The notes under the pieces: generated by a model
What the model was told of the DNA's origin: nothing
The model's input: the letters and a program-made list of their open reading frames with translations, nothing else
Databases searched by the model: none
From: an uncultured Alphaproteobacteria bacterium
Lineage (GTDB): Bacteria > Pseudomonadota > Alphaproteobacteria > Rs-D84
Direction of reading: 5' to 3'
Assembly (NCBI GenBank): GCA_944389535.1
Contig: CALXMS010000002.1
Location: 1-64,000, forward strand
DNA: 64,000 bases
Shown: positions 36,240 to 45,300 of the stretch, one piece after another
How the letters are laid out: each line of letters opens with the position of its first letter
Numbering within the stretch: the stretch's first letter is position 1
Position numbers and translations under genes: made by a program

Positions 36240-36926
36240 GTGAAAACAAAAGAAAAAGATTTATCTTTTCGTACCGGACACCGCGAACGTTTGCGTCAAA
36301 AATTTTTAGATGATAAACTGGCGGACTATGAGTTATTGGAATTATTGTTAAGTTTTGTAATACCTCGTCGTGACGTTAGACCTTTGGCTCGTGCTTTAAT
36401 AGATAAGTTTGGTAGTGTATATCAAGTTATTACAGCTCCTGCTGAAAGTTTGATGAGTTTTAATGGGGTCGGACGCAATGTAGCAATTTTTATAAAAGCA
36501 ATTCATAAAATAATGATCGCTGGATATAAGTCGAATTTAGATAAAGTTACAATATTTCATAACGAAAAGGTTCTTACCAATTATTGTTTGCTGCTGATGG
36601 GTGGTAAGACAAAAGAAGAAATTCATGTATTATATCTTGATAACAATAACCGTTTGTTGGCAGATGATTTACATAGTGTGGGTACGGTTGATTGGGCTGC
36701 GGCATATCCAAGGGAAATATTAAAAAGAGCTTTGGAACTGAATGCAAAATCAATTGTTTTGTTACATAATCATCCGACACCGAACACTTCTTTTTCAACG
36801 GAAGATATCAGATTAACAGAACAGGTAAGAGATTTATTATCTGCAGTTGGTATAGAAGTGTATGATCACTATGTCGTATCTGGTGGTATAGTATATTCAG
36901 CGCGAAATATGTTTCTATTAAAATAA
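36240..36926 (+). CDS. radC: RadC family JAB/MPN-domain protein
   Basis: A protein of 228 residues with GTG start at 36240. The N-terminal helix-hairpin-helix region (GVGRN near 77) precedes a JAMM metalloprotease-like motif: H176 and H178 in LLHNHP and D189. The family name comes from a repair phenotype now doubted; some members aid natural transformation or mobile-element stability. It is 21 bp after map. Its last 9 bp overlap the 3' end of the convergent gene. Confidence 0.9.
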   Translation: MKTKEKDLSFRTGHRERLRQKFLDDKLADYELLELLLSFVIPRRDVRPLARALIDKFGSVYQVITAPAESLMSFNGVGRNVAIFIKAIHKIMIAGYKSNLDKVTIFHNEKVLTNYCLLLMGGKTKEEIHVLYLDNNNRLLADDLHSVGTVDWAAAYPREILKRALELNAKSIVLLHNHPTPNTSFSTEDIRLTEQVRDLLSAVGIEVYDHYVVSGGIVYSARNMFLLK

Positions 36927-37547
36927 ATCTTTAACGTCACATATTGTATTTAATTGTTGCGTGTCTGTAACCGATAAAGCGTCATTATTAAATTTGTATA
37001 TTGTTTTCGTAGCCATCGTCGGTGTGTCCCAAGAATCTTGCCAGTTGCGCGATATTTTTATGACGCTAAATTCCGGAGCAAATTTAAATTGTAGTTTTTG
37101 TAAAGAACATTCTGTGCCTTCTGTCGTGCGGAAACCTTCAGGAGTTATATCTATGAAGTCACCATTTTTGTTAATCTCAATTTTATATTGATAATAAAAA
37201 TGACTTGTTCCGTTTTCATTACGTGTGCGCGTAATTCTGTCACGTAAACCATCTGCATTAATATCTATATCAAAAATATCTCGTTCCGATATCCCAGTGC
37301 CGAATTCGTCTAATGGATATTCTTCAGAAAAACTTGGATTAACAAGACCGTCTGAAAATTCTTCTGTTGATTGTTGGTCTGTATTCATTTGTTGTGTTTG
37401 CATATCCGGAGATTGTATTCCGGTACTACGATTTATTTTTGGTATTTCACCACCGGCTAAGATATAAATCAGTATCGCGATTATCAATAACATGATAACC
37501 AGAAGAATATTCAAGGTAACGTTTCCTGATTGGTTTATGCGTTTCAT
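36918..37547 (-). CDS. Single-pass extracytoplasmic protein with EF-hand-like loop
   Basis: A protein of 209 residues. One membrane helix (about 11-31) is followed by a Gln/Ser/Thr-rich linker and a C-terminal domain containing DIDINADGLRDRI (about 92-104), a canonical DxDxNxDG calcium-binding loop as in EF-hands and dockerins. Two cysteines near 147 and 203 could pair. No family is recognised. Last gene of a three-gene - strand set (39636 to 36918). Confidence 0.5.
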   Translation of the reverse strand: MKRINQSGNVTLNILLVIMLLIIAILIYILAGGEIPKINRSTGIQSPDMQTQQMNTDQQSTEEFSDGLVNPSFSEEYPLDEFGTGISERDIFDIDINADGLRDRITRTRNENGTSHFYYQYKIEINKNGDFIDITPEGFRTTEGTECSLQKLQFKFAPEFSVIKISRNWQDSWDTPTMATKTIYKFNNDALSVTDTQQLNTICDVKDLF

Positions 37548-37562
37548 TTATTCGTTCCTATG

Positions 37563-38603
37563 TTAATTATTTCTAACCTGTCCGGCTTTCCATCCTTCTA
37601 TTTGCCGAATGGCCGATGCAACACGGCTTAACTCCGCGTCATTTAAGCTGCTCATTAATCGGTTTATGGATAAACCTGTAAGGTCTTGTAGACGTCTGTG
37701 GTATGCCGATGTGTCGTTCTCTTGCGGTGGTGCATATCTGCTTATTGCACCTGCTACGGTTAGTCGGTTATAGCTGTCACTTTTTAATAATTGGCTTATC
37801 GCCCGCATACCGGTTTCTTCGTCGGGGAAGACAGCGAACCCGCCGGCTTCACCTATTGCGCCGGCACGACGGGAAAACTCAGAATATCTTATGTTTCCTG
37901 GATTATTATTTCGCCATGCTCTGGTTCCGCCGGTTTTTCTGTACTGCGAACCATCTGAATTTGTGTATATCACATCTTTTGAAAATTCTCTGGCACGAGC
38001 AGGGCGGGATGAACTTGTTTGAGGTTGCAAGTTATTTTGCCGTGTATCGGTTTTGTCGTTGTCGGTTGAAAATATGGTATTATCATCTGCTGTTACAGAA
38101 ACGCTTGTTAATGCCGGTGGAACATCCGTTGCCATAATGGGGGCGTTTATATAAGGTTCTTCATAAACGGCGCCAGAATCGTAAATATCTATGTTTTCAT
38201 AAATTTTAAATTCGTCATATTCTGAAAGTTTTAAATCTCTGGAATCAAGTATTTCGTTTATTTCTGTCATGGATACTTTTATTGTTCTGCAACCGCGAGC
38301 AAACAAGTCGTCACCCCATATCAAGTTAACAATCGGAATAACTGCGGAAACAGTACCAAGTATAATGATAAGATTGCGAAGGTTGGTAAAGTAATCAGTC
38401 TTTGCACCACGTATCATTGATATGGCCCAACCAAACAAAAATACGCCAGTTATACATATTATTGCCAACCATGCATATTCAATAAAAGTTTCGAAACTGC
38501 GCAATATGCAAGAAGGGTCTTCAAGATATAAAAAATCCCCTTCCATCCCTAAAATATGGAATCCAGAATTTTGTAACAATCTAAGAATTGTATCTGTATT
38601 CAT
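37563..38603 (-). CDS. Two-helix membrane protein with C-terminal P5-like domain
   Basis: A protein of 346 residues. Two membrane helices (about 43-63 and 78-96), a long Ser/Thr/Asp-rich linker (about 130-230), and a C-terminal domain with RAWRNNNPGNIRYSEF, AGGFAVFPDEETGMRA and SRYAPPQENDT. That domain matches the small module annotated 'structural protein P5' in phages and many gut bacteria, often beside cell-wall enzymes. The same domain is in the exported protein at 40228. A peptidoglycan role is inferred. It lies 15 bp before the EF-hand-loop gene. Confidence 0.6.
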   Translation of the reverse strand: MNTDTILRLLQNSGFHILGMEGDFLYLEDPSCILRSFETFIEYAWLAIICITGVFLFGWAISMIRGAKTDYFTNLRNLIIILGTVSAVIPIVNLIWGDDLFARGCRTIKVSMTEINEILDSRDLKLSEYDEFKIYENIDIYDSGAVYEEPYINAPIMATDVPPALTSVSVTADDNTIFSTDNDKTDTRQNNLQPQTSSSRPARAREFSKDVIYTNSDGSQYRKTGGTRAWRNNNPGNIRYSEFSRRAGAIGEAGGFAVFPDEETGMRAISQLLKSDSYNRLTVAGAISRYAPPQENDTSAYHRRLQDLTGLSINRLMSSLNDAELSRVASAIRQIEGWKAGQVRNN

Positions 38604-38622
38604 TAGGACTCATATATTACGC

Positions 38623-39636
38623 CTATTTTTTTGAAGCCGCATTTGTAAAGAATCCAGGAATTGCGAAATCATCGTCGTTTGCAGCTATTCCTGCCCAACC
38701 AAACAAATCTCCCATTAAACCGGTTTCATCTTTTTTAGCTTTTTTAAACGGTAAAATATTTTTTAACTTACCGATTTTGCTATGAGTTTCGTTCTTTGGT
38801 TGCACTGGTATTTTGTCTTGATTTTCTGCAAATTCTGCTGCCAATTGTTCTAGGGTTGCGTCTGCGTCATCTGCGGTAATGCTGTCAGAAGAGCTTTCTG
38901 TATATTGGTTTTCATCTGTAATTTCCGCTTCTTTTGTAAAGTCTTCTGTTACATCTTCTTGTAAAGGCGTCATGCTTTCTAATAATTGTTCTAATGTTTT
39001 TTCTGTCGGTGCCTCTGGTGCATCGTCAGTAATCATATCGGCGATGAATTCATGACCCATTTTTTCATCTTCGGAAACATTACTTGTTTCTGTTTCGGTG
39101 GTTATATCAATATCGGAAATGGATACAATATTTTCTTCGGTTTCTTCTTGAACTTCTTTAACGCCTGATTTTTCGGCGTCATCATAAGTTTCTTTCTTTG
39201 CAGCTAAAATAGATAAAATAGGTATTATTTTTTTGTCTTCTTTTACCGATTCGCTTTGTTCTGTTATGGAATCTGTCACTTCACTTTCGACTTTTTCGCG
39301 TACGCGCGTTTTTCTGGGGGTACTTTTTTTAATGTTTTTTTCTGCTAAGTCAGGAGTTTTCAATTCTTTATGGCTTGGTACCTCTATGGTTTCGTTAGTA
39401 CAGATTTTTGGTTCAATGTCGTTTTCTATGACCTGTTTCGGTTCTGCGGCTTTTTGGATGCTTTTTTCATTGATGTTATTTAGAGCATTTAAAGAGTCAT
39501 CATTATCTACTGGTACACCGAACATAACTGTATCTTCATCCAAACCTAAAGTATTACGTACTTCTTCAAAAGCAGCTCTTATATCAGCCATATCAAAAGC
39601 TTCATTACCTGAAATGTAAATGATTTTTGTTTTCAT
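38623..39636 (-). CDS. Acidic low-complexity hypothetical protein
   Basis: A protein of 337 residues from ATG 39636 (GGGGGAT upstream; an earlier ATG at 39693 lacks an RBS). A short folded N-terminus (about 1-45) is followed by about 230 residues very rich in Glu, Asp, Thr and Ser, probably disordered, and a hydrophobic C-terminal patch (LMGDLFGWAGIA). No family is recognised. It is followed 19 bp later by the P5-like membrane gene, which suggests a shared role at the membrane. Confidence 0.45.
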   Translation of the reverse strand: MKTKIIYISGNEAFDMADIRAAFEEVRNTLGLDEDTVMFGVPVDNDDSLNALNNINEKSIQKAAEPKQVIENDIEPKICTNETIEVPSHKELKTPDLAEKNIKKSTPRKTRVREKVESEVTDSITEQSESVKEDKKIIPILSILAAKKETYDDAEKSGVKEVQEETEENIVSISDIDITTETETSNVSEDEKMGHEFIADMITDDAPEAPTEKTLEQLLESMTPLQEDVTEDFTKEAEITDENQYTESSSDSITADDADATLEQLAAEFAENQDKIPVQPKNETHSKIGKLKNILPFKKAKKDETGLMGDLFGWAGIAANDDDFAIPGFFTNAASKK

Positions 39637-39718
39637 CGAAAAAAATCCCCCACTAGATGCGAGCATTATATCACATTTTGCTGTTGAACGCATGCAAAAA
39701 ATATCTTAAACTGCAAAT

Positions 39719-39928
39719 ATGTCAGATATTAAAGAACAAATTTTTCAGGAACTGAATTCTCTGGAAGAAGCAGCGGCCAGATTACGTTCTGTTGCGGTAA
39801 ACGCCGGTAAACAGACAGATTTAGAAGTTGCAATTTTAACGGAACAGGTCAAAGGGTTACGCGAAAAAAATAGCCGTGCGACCGACATGATAAACCAAAC
39901 AATATCTATATTAAAGAATCTAAAATGA
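39719..39928 (+). CDS. Small coiled-coil protein upstream of zapA
   Basis: A protein of 69 residues, one long heptad-repeat helix. Its position directly before zapA with a 4-bp ATGA overlap, and its coiled-coil form, recall the ZapB/DUF4164-type partners of ZapA in Alphaproteobacteria. No clear RBS is seen; it starts 81 bp from the divergent acidic-protein gene. Confidence 0.55.
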   Translation: MSDIKEQIFQELNSLEEAAARLRSVAVNAGKQTDLEVAILTEQVKGLREKNSRATDMINQTISILKNLK

Positions 39929-40200
39929 GCGTCGTATCAATACCTATAGTTAATAAAAATTATCCAATGGGATGTGAAGACGGTCAAGAAGCCCGTTTGA
40001 TAGAATTGGGGAAGATGGTAGATGTTCGTGCCCGGGAAATTCTTGATAAAATCGGACCATTGCCAGAAAATGCTTTGTTGGCAACTTTGTGTATTGTATT
40101 AGCGGATGAAATTCATAATAAACCGGCGCCGTCTGTTACAGATGCGGATTTACGTGAAATATTGGCAAGAATTCGTGAAATAAAAAATAAATTAAGTTAA
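39925..40200 (+). CDS. zapA: Cell division protein ZapA
   Basis: A protein of 91 residues with the ZapA fold: an N-terminal beta part with the NKNYPMGCEDGQEARLIELGKMVDxR pattern (about 10-36) and a C-terminal helix. ZapA cross-links FtsZ filaments in the Z ring. It overlaps the preceding coiled-coil gene by 4 bp. Shorter C-terminal helix than in E. coli (109 residues). Confidence 0.8.
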   Translation: MSVVSIPIVNKNYPMGCEDGQEARLIELGKMVDVRAREILDKIGPLPENALLATLCIVLADEIHNKPAPSVTDADLREILARIREIKNKLS

Positions 40201-40226
40201 AAAAACGCGCGTTTGCGCGTTTTTTC
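40201..40226. terminator. Bidirectional terminator
   Basis: AAAAACGCGC and GCGCGTTTTT around GTTT; it serves zapA and the convergent P5-like gene. Confidence 0.88.
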
Positions 40227-40227
40227 G

Positions 40228-40953
40228 TTAAAGCGTTTTTTCAAGTGATCTTTGTATAATTTGTTTCTGTGCATTTGCATACAGATCCATGGTATCAACA
40301 GGTGTTGTTTGGATGAATGTTTCTTTACCTATACGCCAACCCTCTACGATACGAATTGCTTTTACTACTTTCATTATTTGATCGTTATTTAAAGCGGATA
40401 ATTTGGTATTGATTTGCAACCCTGTCATTTCCCTTAAACTTGCGTTATAATGTTCCGTATCATTTTCATGTGGTGGCGCGTATTTACTAATTGCCTGTGA
40501 TATTGTTAATTTTTTGTATTTATCTGATTTTAGTAATGCCGAAATGGCACGCATACCAGTTTCTTCGTCTGGAAATACTGCAAATCCACCTGCTTCGCCT
40601 ATTGCGCCCTGATGTTTTGTGAAATCAGAATAACGTAAGCATCCTGGATTGTTATTTCTCCATGCGCGCGTTCCACCGCTACGAATTAACTTATTCCCAT
40701 CGCTACGTGTATATACAACATCGTGTTTTTGAGAAGATGCATTAATGGCAACGGCATCAGTAGAAACCATACTATCTATGTCATATTTATGTTGTATATG
40801 GTTGTTTGTTTTCGTTACCAAACAAATTTTATTAGTTGGTGCTTTTTCTGATAAAGACGAAGTTGTCTTATCGTTAGACCTCATAGAATGTGCACCCAAT
40901 AGCATTAATGCTGTGCTGGTTATAACGTATGGTACTGTGCGTTTAAAAATCAT
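40228..40953 (-). CDS. Exported P5-like domain protein (paralogue)
   Basis: A protein of 241 residues. An N-terminal hydrophobic segment (about 8-22) acts as signal peptide or anchor. The region 78-215 repeats the P5-like domain of the gene at 37563: RAWRNNNPGCLRYSDF, AGGFAVFPDEETGMRA, KYAPPHENDT and a final VEGWRIG, with clear identity over about 130 residues. RBS AAAGGGAG precedes the ATG. It has a long structured leader with a promoter and ends at a strong terminator. Confidence 0.6.
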   Translation of the reverse strand: MIFKRTVPYVITSTALMLLGAHSMRSNDKTTSSLSEKAPTNKICLVTKTNNHIQHKYDIDSMVSTDAVAINASSQKHDVVYTRSDGNKLIRSGGTRAWRNNNPGCLRYSDFTKHQGAIGEAGGFAVFPDEETGMRAISALLKSDKYKKLTISQAISKYAPPHENDTEHYNASLREMTGLQINTKLSALNNDQIMKVVKAIRIVEGWRIGKETFIQTTPVDTMDLYANAQKQIIQRSLEKTL

Positions 40954-41026
40954 TTTCTATCTCCCTTTGCAATCAAAGTGACATACCGGATTACCGGTTG
41001 TAATGTTGTTTACTGTTTTGTTTTGA

Positions 41027-41137
41027 TTGGTTCGTTGCTATAGAGCATATTTAGCAACGTACATTCAGACGAAACTATAATTAGTAGTACCGCCCCGACT
41101 TATCTTTACCGACAGCCCGCCCCATACAGGGAACCAA
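41027..41137 (-). promoter_or_regulatory. Structured leader RNA of the P5-like gene
   Basis: The transcript from the promoter at 41155-41185 would fold with TTGGTTC (41137-41131) pairing GAACCAA (41033-41027), closing a 111-nt domain. Inside, GTTGCTA/TAGCAAC (41058-41052 with 41040-41034) forms a 7-bp hairpin, and the 5' part is G-rich. No known RNA family is recognised. It sits about 75-185 nt before the start codon. A small RNA rather than a leader is possible. Confidence 0.45.
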
Positions 41138-41154
41138 AGTTTGTATATACAATA

Positions 41155-41185
41155 TATATAGCGAAAAAAATAAATTTCAAGTCAA
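41155..41185 (-). promoter_or_regulatory. Putative promoter for the P5-like gene
   Basis: -35 TTGACT (41185-41180) and -10 TATATA (41160-41155) on the - strand with a 19-bp spacer; shifting the -10 by one gives 18. Confidence 0.5.
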
Positions 41186-41294
41186 AAAATAAAAAAATGT
41201 AACTTTTCTTTCATATACGGTAAATCTTGCTTTTTTTCTGTTGTTATTTTTTTGCAAATGTTTTAAATTCTTTGGTGCTATGAGTAAGGAAATA

Positions 41295-43511
41295 ATGGAA
41301 AAAATTGATTCTCAACAATTATCAGATGCGCTGTCTGAGCGGTATTTGTCGTATGCGGTTAGTACAATCGTATCACGTGCTTTACCTGACGTTCGTGACG
41401 GTTTAAAGCCGGTTCATCGTCGTATATTGTATTCTATGTTGCGTCAAAAATTGTCGCCTTCTGCGGCGTTTCGTAAATGCGCGACCGTAGTCGGAGACGT
41501 GTTGGGGCACTATCATCCGCATGGGGACTCGTCCGTTTATGATGCAATGGTGCGTCTTGCACAGGATTTTTCTGTGCGATATCCGTTGATAGATGGGCAG
41601 GGGAATTTCGGTAATATTGACGGTGACCCGCAGGCTGCCTATCGTTACACGGAATCTAAGATGACAGATGCCGCCATGCTTATAATGGAAGGTATTGATG
41701 AAGATAGCGTTGATATGGTGCCTAATTTTGACGGCACTACAGTAGAACCTGCTGTTATGCCGGGGGCGTTTCCCAATCTTTTGGCAAATGGCGGTATGGG
41801 AATCGCTGTTGGTATGGCAACTAATATCCCAACCCATAACGTGGCAGAGGTTTGTGATGCGTTAACGTTGGTCGTGGATAAACCTGACGCCACAACTGCT
41901 CAGATAATGAAAAAGATGATAGGACCGGACTTCCCAACGGGCGGTGTTCTGATAGACTCTTTTGACACGATAGTAAAAAATTATGAACAGGGACGTGGGG
42001 CGTTCCGCGTTCGGGCAAAATGGGAAGTGGAAAAGTTAGAACGCGGTGCAGAACAGGTTGTAATTACTGAAATACCGTACGGCATAATAAAATCAAAACT
42101 GGTTGAACAAATCGCTAATTTGATTGATGCGAAAAAATTACCGCTGGTTGACGACGTCGTGGACGAGTCTACCACAGACGTAAGAATAGTTATTACCCCA
42201 AAAACTAGAAATGTTCCTGCCGATAAAATGATGGCGCATTTATTTGCCATGACCGATTTAGAATATCGGTTTAACATGAATTTTAACGTGATTGATTCAC
42301 GTGGGGTGCCTCGCGTTATGGGGATTGGGGATGTTTTGCGTGAATTTATTGCTCATCAGAAAAATGTATTGGTACGTCGGACAAATTGGCGTTTGGGTAA
42401 TATCGCTCGTCGGTTAGAAATATTAGGTGGGCTACTTATTGTCTATTTAAACCTAGACAGGGTCATTGAAATCATAAGAAACGAGGATGAACCGAAAGCG
42501 GTTTTGATGGAAGAATTTAAACTTACGGAAATTCAGGTTGAGGCTATATTAAATACTCGACTTCGCTCATTGCGTAAGCTAGAAGAAATGGAAATTCGTC
42601 GTGAAGATGCTGCGTTGCTGGCGGAACAAAAGCAGTTACAAAATTTATTGGCCAGTCCGGATATGCAGAACGAACAATTAAAGGCATGGTTTGCAGACAT
42701 TAAAAAGCGTTATGATAAGAAAACTTCGTTGGGGCGTCGTCGGACTCAGTGGTTACCGCAAACGGAAGAAATCGTAGTAAACGCTGAAGAGTTCATTGAA
42801 AAAGAACCTATTACTGTAATTTTGTCATCTATGGGATGGATTAGGGCGGCAAAAGGTCATTTAGATTTAAATAATTTGGATTTAAAATTTAAAGAGGGTG
42901 ATGAACTTCAGTTCGCTTTACATGCGCAGTCCACGGATAAGATAAATTTATTTGTAAGTGGCGGTAAGATGTTTTCTTTGAACGCAAGTGAACTGCCTTC
43001 TGCCCGCGGGTTCGGTGAATCTGTTCGTATGATGGCCGATATCGGTGCCGATGAAACCATTGTATCTGCGTTTGTTTTGGACGTAAGCGCAAAATATTTA
43101 TTAGTTGCTCGTCATGGTACAGGCTTCGTTGTGTCTGGTGATAACTGTTTGGCTCAGACTCGTACCGGAAAGCAGGTTATGAATACAGACGAAAAGAATC
43201 CTGCGGTTATGTGTGTGCCTGTTACGGGTGATAGCATTGCAATGTCAGGATCAAACGATAAATTACTGATATTTTCTACAAATGAGATACCAGAAATGAC
43301 ACGCGGTAAAGGGGTAATATTACAGAAATATAATGCAGAACGTACGTATGTGTTGGATGTAATGTTCTTTAACGCTTCAGATGGTTTTGGTTGGACAACA
43401 GGTCGTGGAACAACGAAAATGGACGATTGGACGCCTTGGGTTGGTAAGCGGGCGTCTCAGGGAAGAACCATACCAGTAGGTTTCCCACGCAGCGGTAAGT
43501 TCGGAAAATAA
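41295..43511 (+). CDS. parC: DNA topoisomerase IV subunit A
   Basis: A protein of 738 residues. ATG 41295 is preferred because AAGGA lies six bases upstream; in-frame ATGs at 41280 and 41241 are alternatives. The DNA-gate region has [10 protein letters not shown] (quinolone pocket, Ser79/Asp83) and catalytic Tyr118 in AYRYTESKM. The C-terminal part is shorter and less regular than GyrA, without a clear GyrA box, which favours ParC. With ParE it decatenates chromosomes. Confidence 0.88.
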   Translation: MEKIDSQQLSDALSERYLSYAVSTIVSRALPDVRDGLKPVHRRILYSMLRQKLSPSAAFRKCATVVGDVLGHYHPHGDSSVYDAMVRLAQDFSVRYPLIDGQGNFGNIDGDPQAAYRYTESKMTDAAMLIMEGIDEDSVDMVPNFDGTTVEPAVMPGAFPNLLANGGMGIAVGMATNIPTHNVAEVCDALTLVVDKPDATTAQIMKKMIGPDFPTGGVLIDSFDTIVKNYEQGRGAFRVRAKWEVEKLERGAEQVVITEIPYGIIKSKLVEQIANLIDAKKLPLVDDVVDESTTDVRIVITPKTRNVPADKMMAHLFAMTDLEYRFNMNFNVIDSRGVPRVMGIGDVLREFIAHQKNVLVRRTNWRLGNIARRLEILGGLLIVYLNLDRVIEIIRNEDEPKAVLMEEFKLTEIQVEAILNTRLRSLRKLEEMEIRREDAALLAEQKQLQNLLASPDMQNEQLKAWFADIKKRYDKKTSLGRRRTQWLPQTEEIVVNAEEFIEKEPITVILSSMGWIRAAKGHLDLNNLDLKFKEGDELQFALHAQSTDKINLFVSGGKMFSLNASELPSARGFGESVRMMADIGADETIVSAFVLDVSAKYLLVARHGTGFVVSGDNCLAQTRTGKQVMNTDEKNPAVMCVPVTGDSIAMSGSNDKLLIFSTNEIPEMTRGKGVILQKYNAERTYVLDVMFFNASDGFGWTTGRGTTKMDDWTPWVGKRASQGRTIPVGFPRSGKFGK

Positions 43512-43591
43512 TTTCATTTGTAATATCATAAAAATCCCCTTGTATAATGGTTGCATAGTTTATACAATTCATATAAATAAAGGGGTTAAAA

Positions 43592-44788
43592 ATGAGGATG
43601 TTTCCGTATTACTTAGTTTTTGTGCTTTTGTTTACATCTGCCTGTAATGATTTAGGAACCCCTTCGTGTGTGGGGCCGAATGGTTCATGTGGTATTGAAG
43701 GGCTTGTTCCAGACTATAACAGATTTAATGATCCTGCCACAAATAGTAATAAAAACGTTACAAATATGTTTGCGTTAAATGACGCCCAGGTTACAGCATA
43801 TGTGCAACATAAGTTAAATGGGTACATAGGTGACGGTTCTACAGATTATTTGGCAATTGCCGAAGCTGCTTTGGACATTGCGGGTGGGGCATCTTTGTCT
43901 GGAATTTCTGACGGCGTATTAGAACCTGCGATGTATATTGTAAGTCCGGAATTATATGCAACGTGTGGCAATTCAACGGATATTTCTTCTTGTGTTTCTG
44001 GTTGGAATGTAGAAAACGCGGCTTTGGTGGCGTTGCGATTAAAAGAATTGCGTGCTCGTGCAGAATTGTTAGATATAGAAAAAGTTGATTTTGCAACGAC
44101 AGCGGGCGCAACAGATAATTTAAATTTTTCTATTGATGCCAGCGGTAAAATTATAGGTGTAACTGTGGGTGGCGTTGATTACGTAAGAAATGGAAATACA
44201 AATACCTTTTCAAATGCTGATGCCACTTTAACTTATAATTCTTGGGTTTTGAACGAAGATTCTGGTATTTCGAATTTGTCTTATTCTGATTTCGGGGTAT
44301 ATCAGGTGACTTCGGACGGTGTTGCAGGAAATAATATTCCTTTTGCTGGTGGGTATGCATCTCAAAAAATCGCGGAAAACGACGTTCAAACTGCGATAAA
44401 TTCAGATATAACTTTTGCTGGGGCGGCAGTCGGTACAGTAACGAATGCAGATGACGGAGTACTAAATATTGTAGATAATAGGGCGTCTTTGGTGTTTAGC
44501 AAGGATACTGGTGCTTCAACTTTGACGGCAAATTTTTCCGATTGGTATAATATATCAGTTACGAAAGCTTTGAACGAAACAGACGCAAGCATTACGTTCT
44601 CTGGTTATAATGGGACATCGGAATTTCAATTGCCAAGCGGCGTTACCAGTGGAACCGCTAATGTAAATATGGGTTATTATGGACCTAATCCAACTTCCGG
44701 AATACCGACAGAAACAACTGGTTTGATAGAATTTGCCGATCCCAGCGGTATAAATATGGGCGTTGCTTTTGGTGGCGTTATTAAATAA
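43592..44788 (+). CDS. Surface lipoprotein with beta-rich C-terminal domain
   Basis: A protein of 398 residues. The lipobox LFTSACND puts the acylated cysteine at residue 18. The remainder is Gly/Ser/Thr/Asn-rich and beta-strand-like. The last 60 residues, ending in FADPSGINMGVAFGGVIK (18 residues), resemble the C-terminal barrel domain of TbpB or Slam-dependent surface lipoproteins, but only loosely. RBS AAAGGGG precedes the ATG. It ends at a terminator shared with rpmG. Confidence 0.55.
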   Translation: MRMFPYYLVFVLLFTSACNDLGTPSCVGPNGSCGIEGLVPDYNRFNDPATNSNKNVTNMFALNDAQVTAYVQHKLNGYIGDGSTDYLAIAEAALDIAGGASLSGISDGVLEPAMYIVSPELYATCGNSTDISSCVSGWNVENAALVALRLKELRARAELLDIEKVDFATTAGATDNLNFSIDASGKIIGVTVGGVDYVRNGNTNTFSNADATLTYNSWVLNEDSGISNLSYSDFGVYQVTSDGVAGNNIPFAGGYASQKIAENDVQTAINSDITFAGAAVGTVTNADDGVLNIVDNRASLVFSKDTGASTLTANFSDWYNISVTKALNETDASITFSGYNGTSEFQLPSGVTSGTANVNMGYYGPNPTSGIPTETTGLIEFADPSGINMGVAFGGVIK

Positions 44789-44802
44789 TTTAAATTTGTT
44801 TA

Positions 44803-44836
44803 TAAAAAAACAGCACAAAATCGTGCTGTTTTTTTA
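44803..44836. terminator. Bidirectional terminator
   Basis: AAAACAGCAC and GTGCTGTTTT form a 10-bp stem with loop AAAATC; it lies between convergent genes. Confidence 0.88.
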
Positions 44837-44849
44837 TTTAATTTTACAA

Positions 44850-45029
44850 CTAGTGCGACATTTTACCTTCTGTCATTTTGACATGTTTGCGCAACTTTGG
44901 ATCATATTTACGGAAAGACATTTTGCCTGCCGTATTTTCTGATTTTGTATTTTTAGTAGTCGTATAGTAATAGCCGGTTTCTTTGTTTTCCAGCTTTACT
45001 ACTTCTTTGCTGCCTTTTTTAGATGCCAT
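44850..45029 (-). CDS. rpmG: Ribosomal protein bL33
   Basis: A protein of 59 residues, found by reading the - strand. It starts MASKKGSKEVVKLENKETGY and continues with YYTTTKN, then KMSFRKYDPKLRKHV and a short tail, the alphaproteobacterial L33 pattern without the zinc cysteines (C- form). It is part of the large subunit near the E site. It has a weak AAAAAGG RBS, stands alone and ends at the shared terminator. Confidence 0.93.
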   Translation of the reverse strand: MASKKGSKEVVKLENKETGYYYTTTKNTKSENTAGKMSFRKYDPKLRKHVKMTEGKMSH

Positions 45030-45152
45030 ATTATAAACCTTTTTATTTATTACTGCGTGAAATTTTATGTTAAAAATTACTGGAAATCAAGTAATTTTTA
45101 TCATAATATATAAACTCACGTGTTAGAAACGTGAAACTGTATTGTTCATATT

Positions 45153-45237
<85 letters not shown>

Positions 45238-45300
45238 AAATTCTTGATTTGTCTGAGTATCTTTTTTACAATTATTCCTATATATGTATGGGGTGGGCTG

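Noticed and set aside
40980-41150. 6S RNA downstream of zapA
   Set aside because: Neighbourhood fits, but the domain is separated from zapA by an oppositely oriented gene and terminator and I could not see the 6S central bubble pattern; left as an unassigned leader.
41403-41837. Open frame of 144 codons on the - strand inside parC
   Set aside because: Antisense to the conserved catalytic region of ParC; codon composition is that of a shadow.
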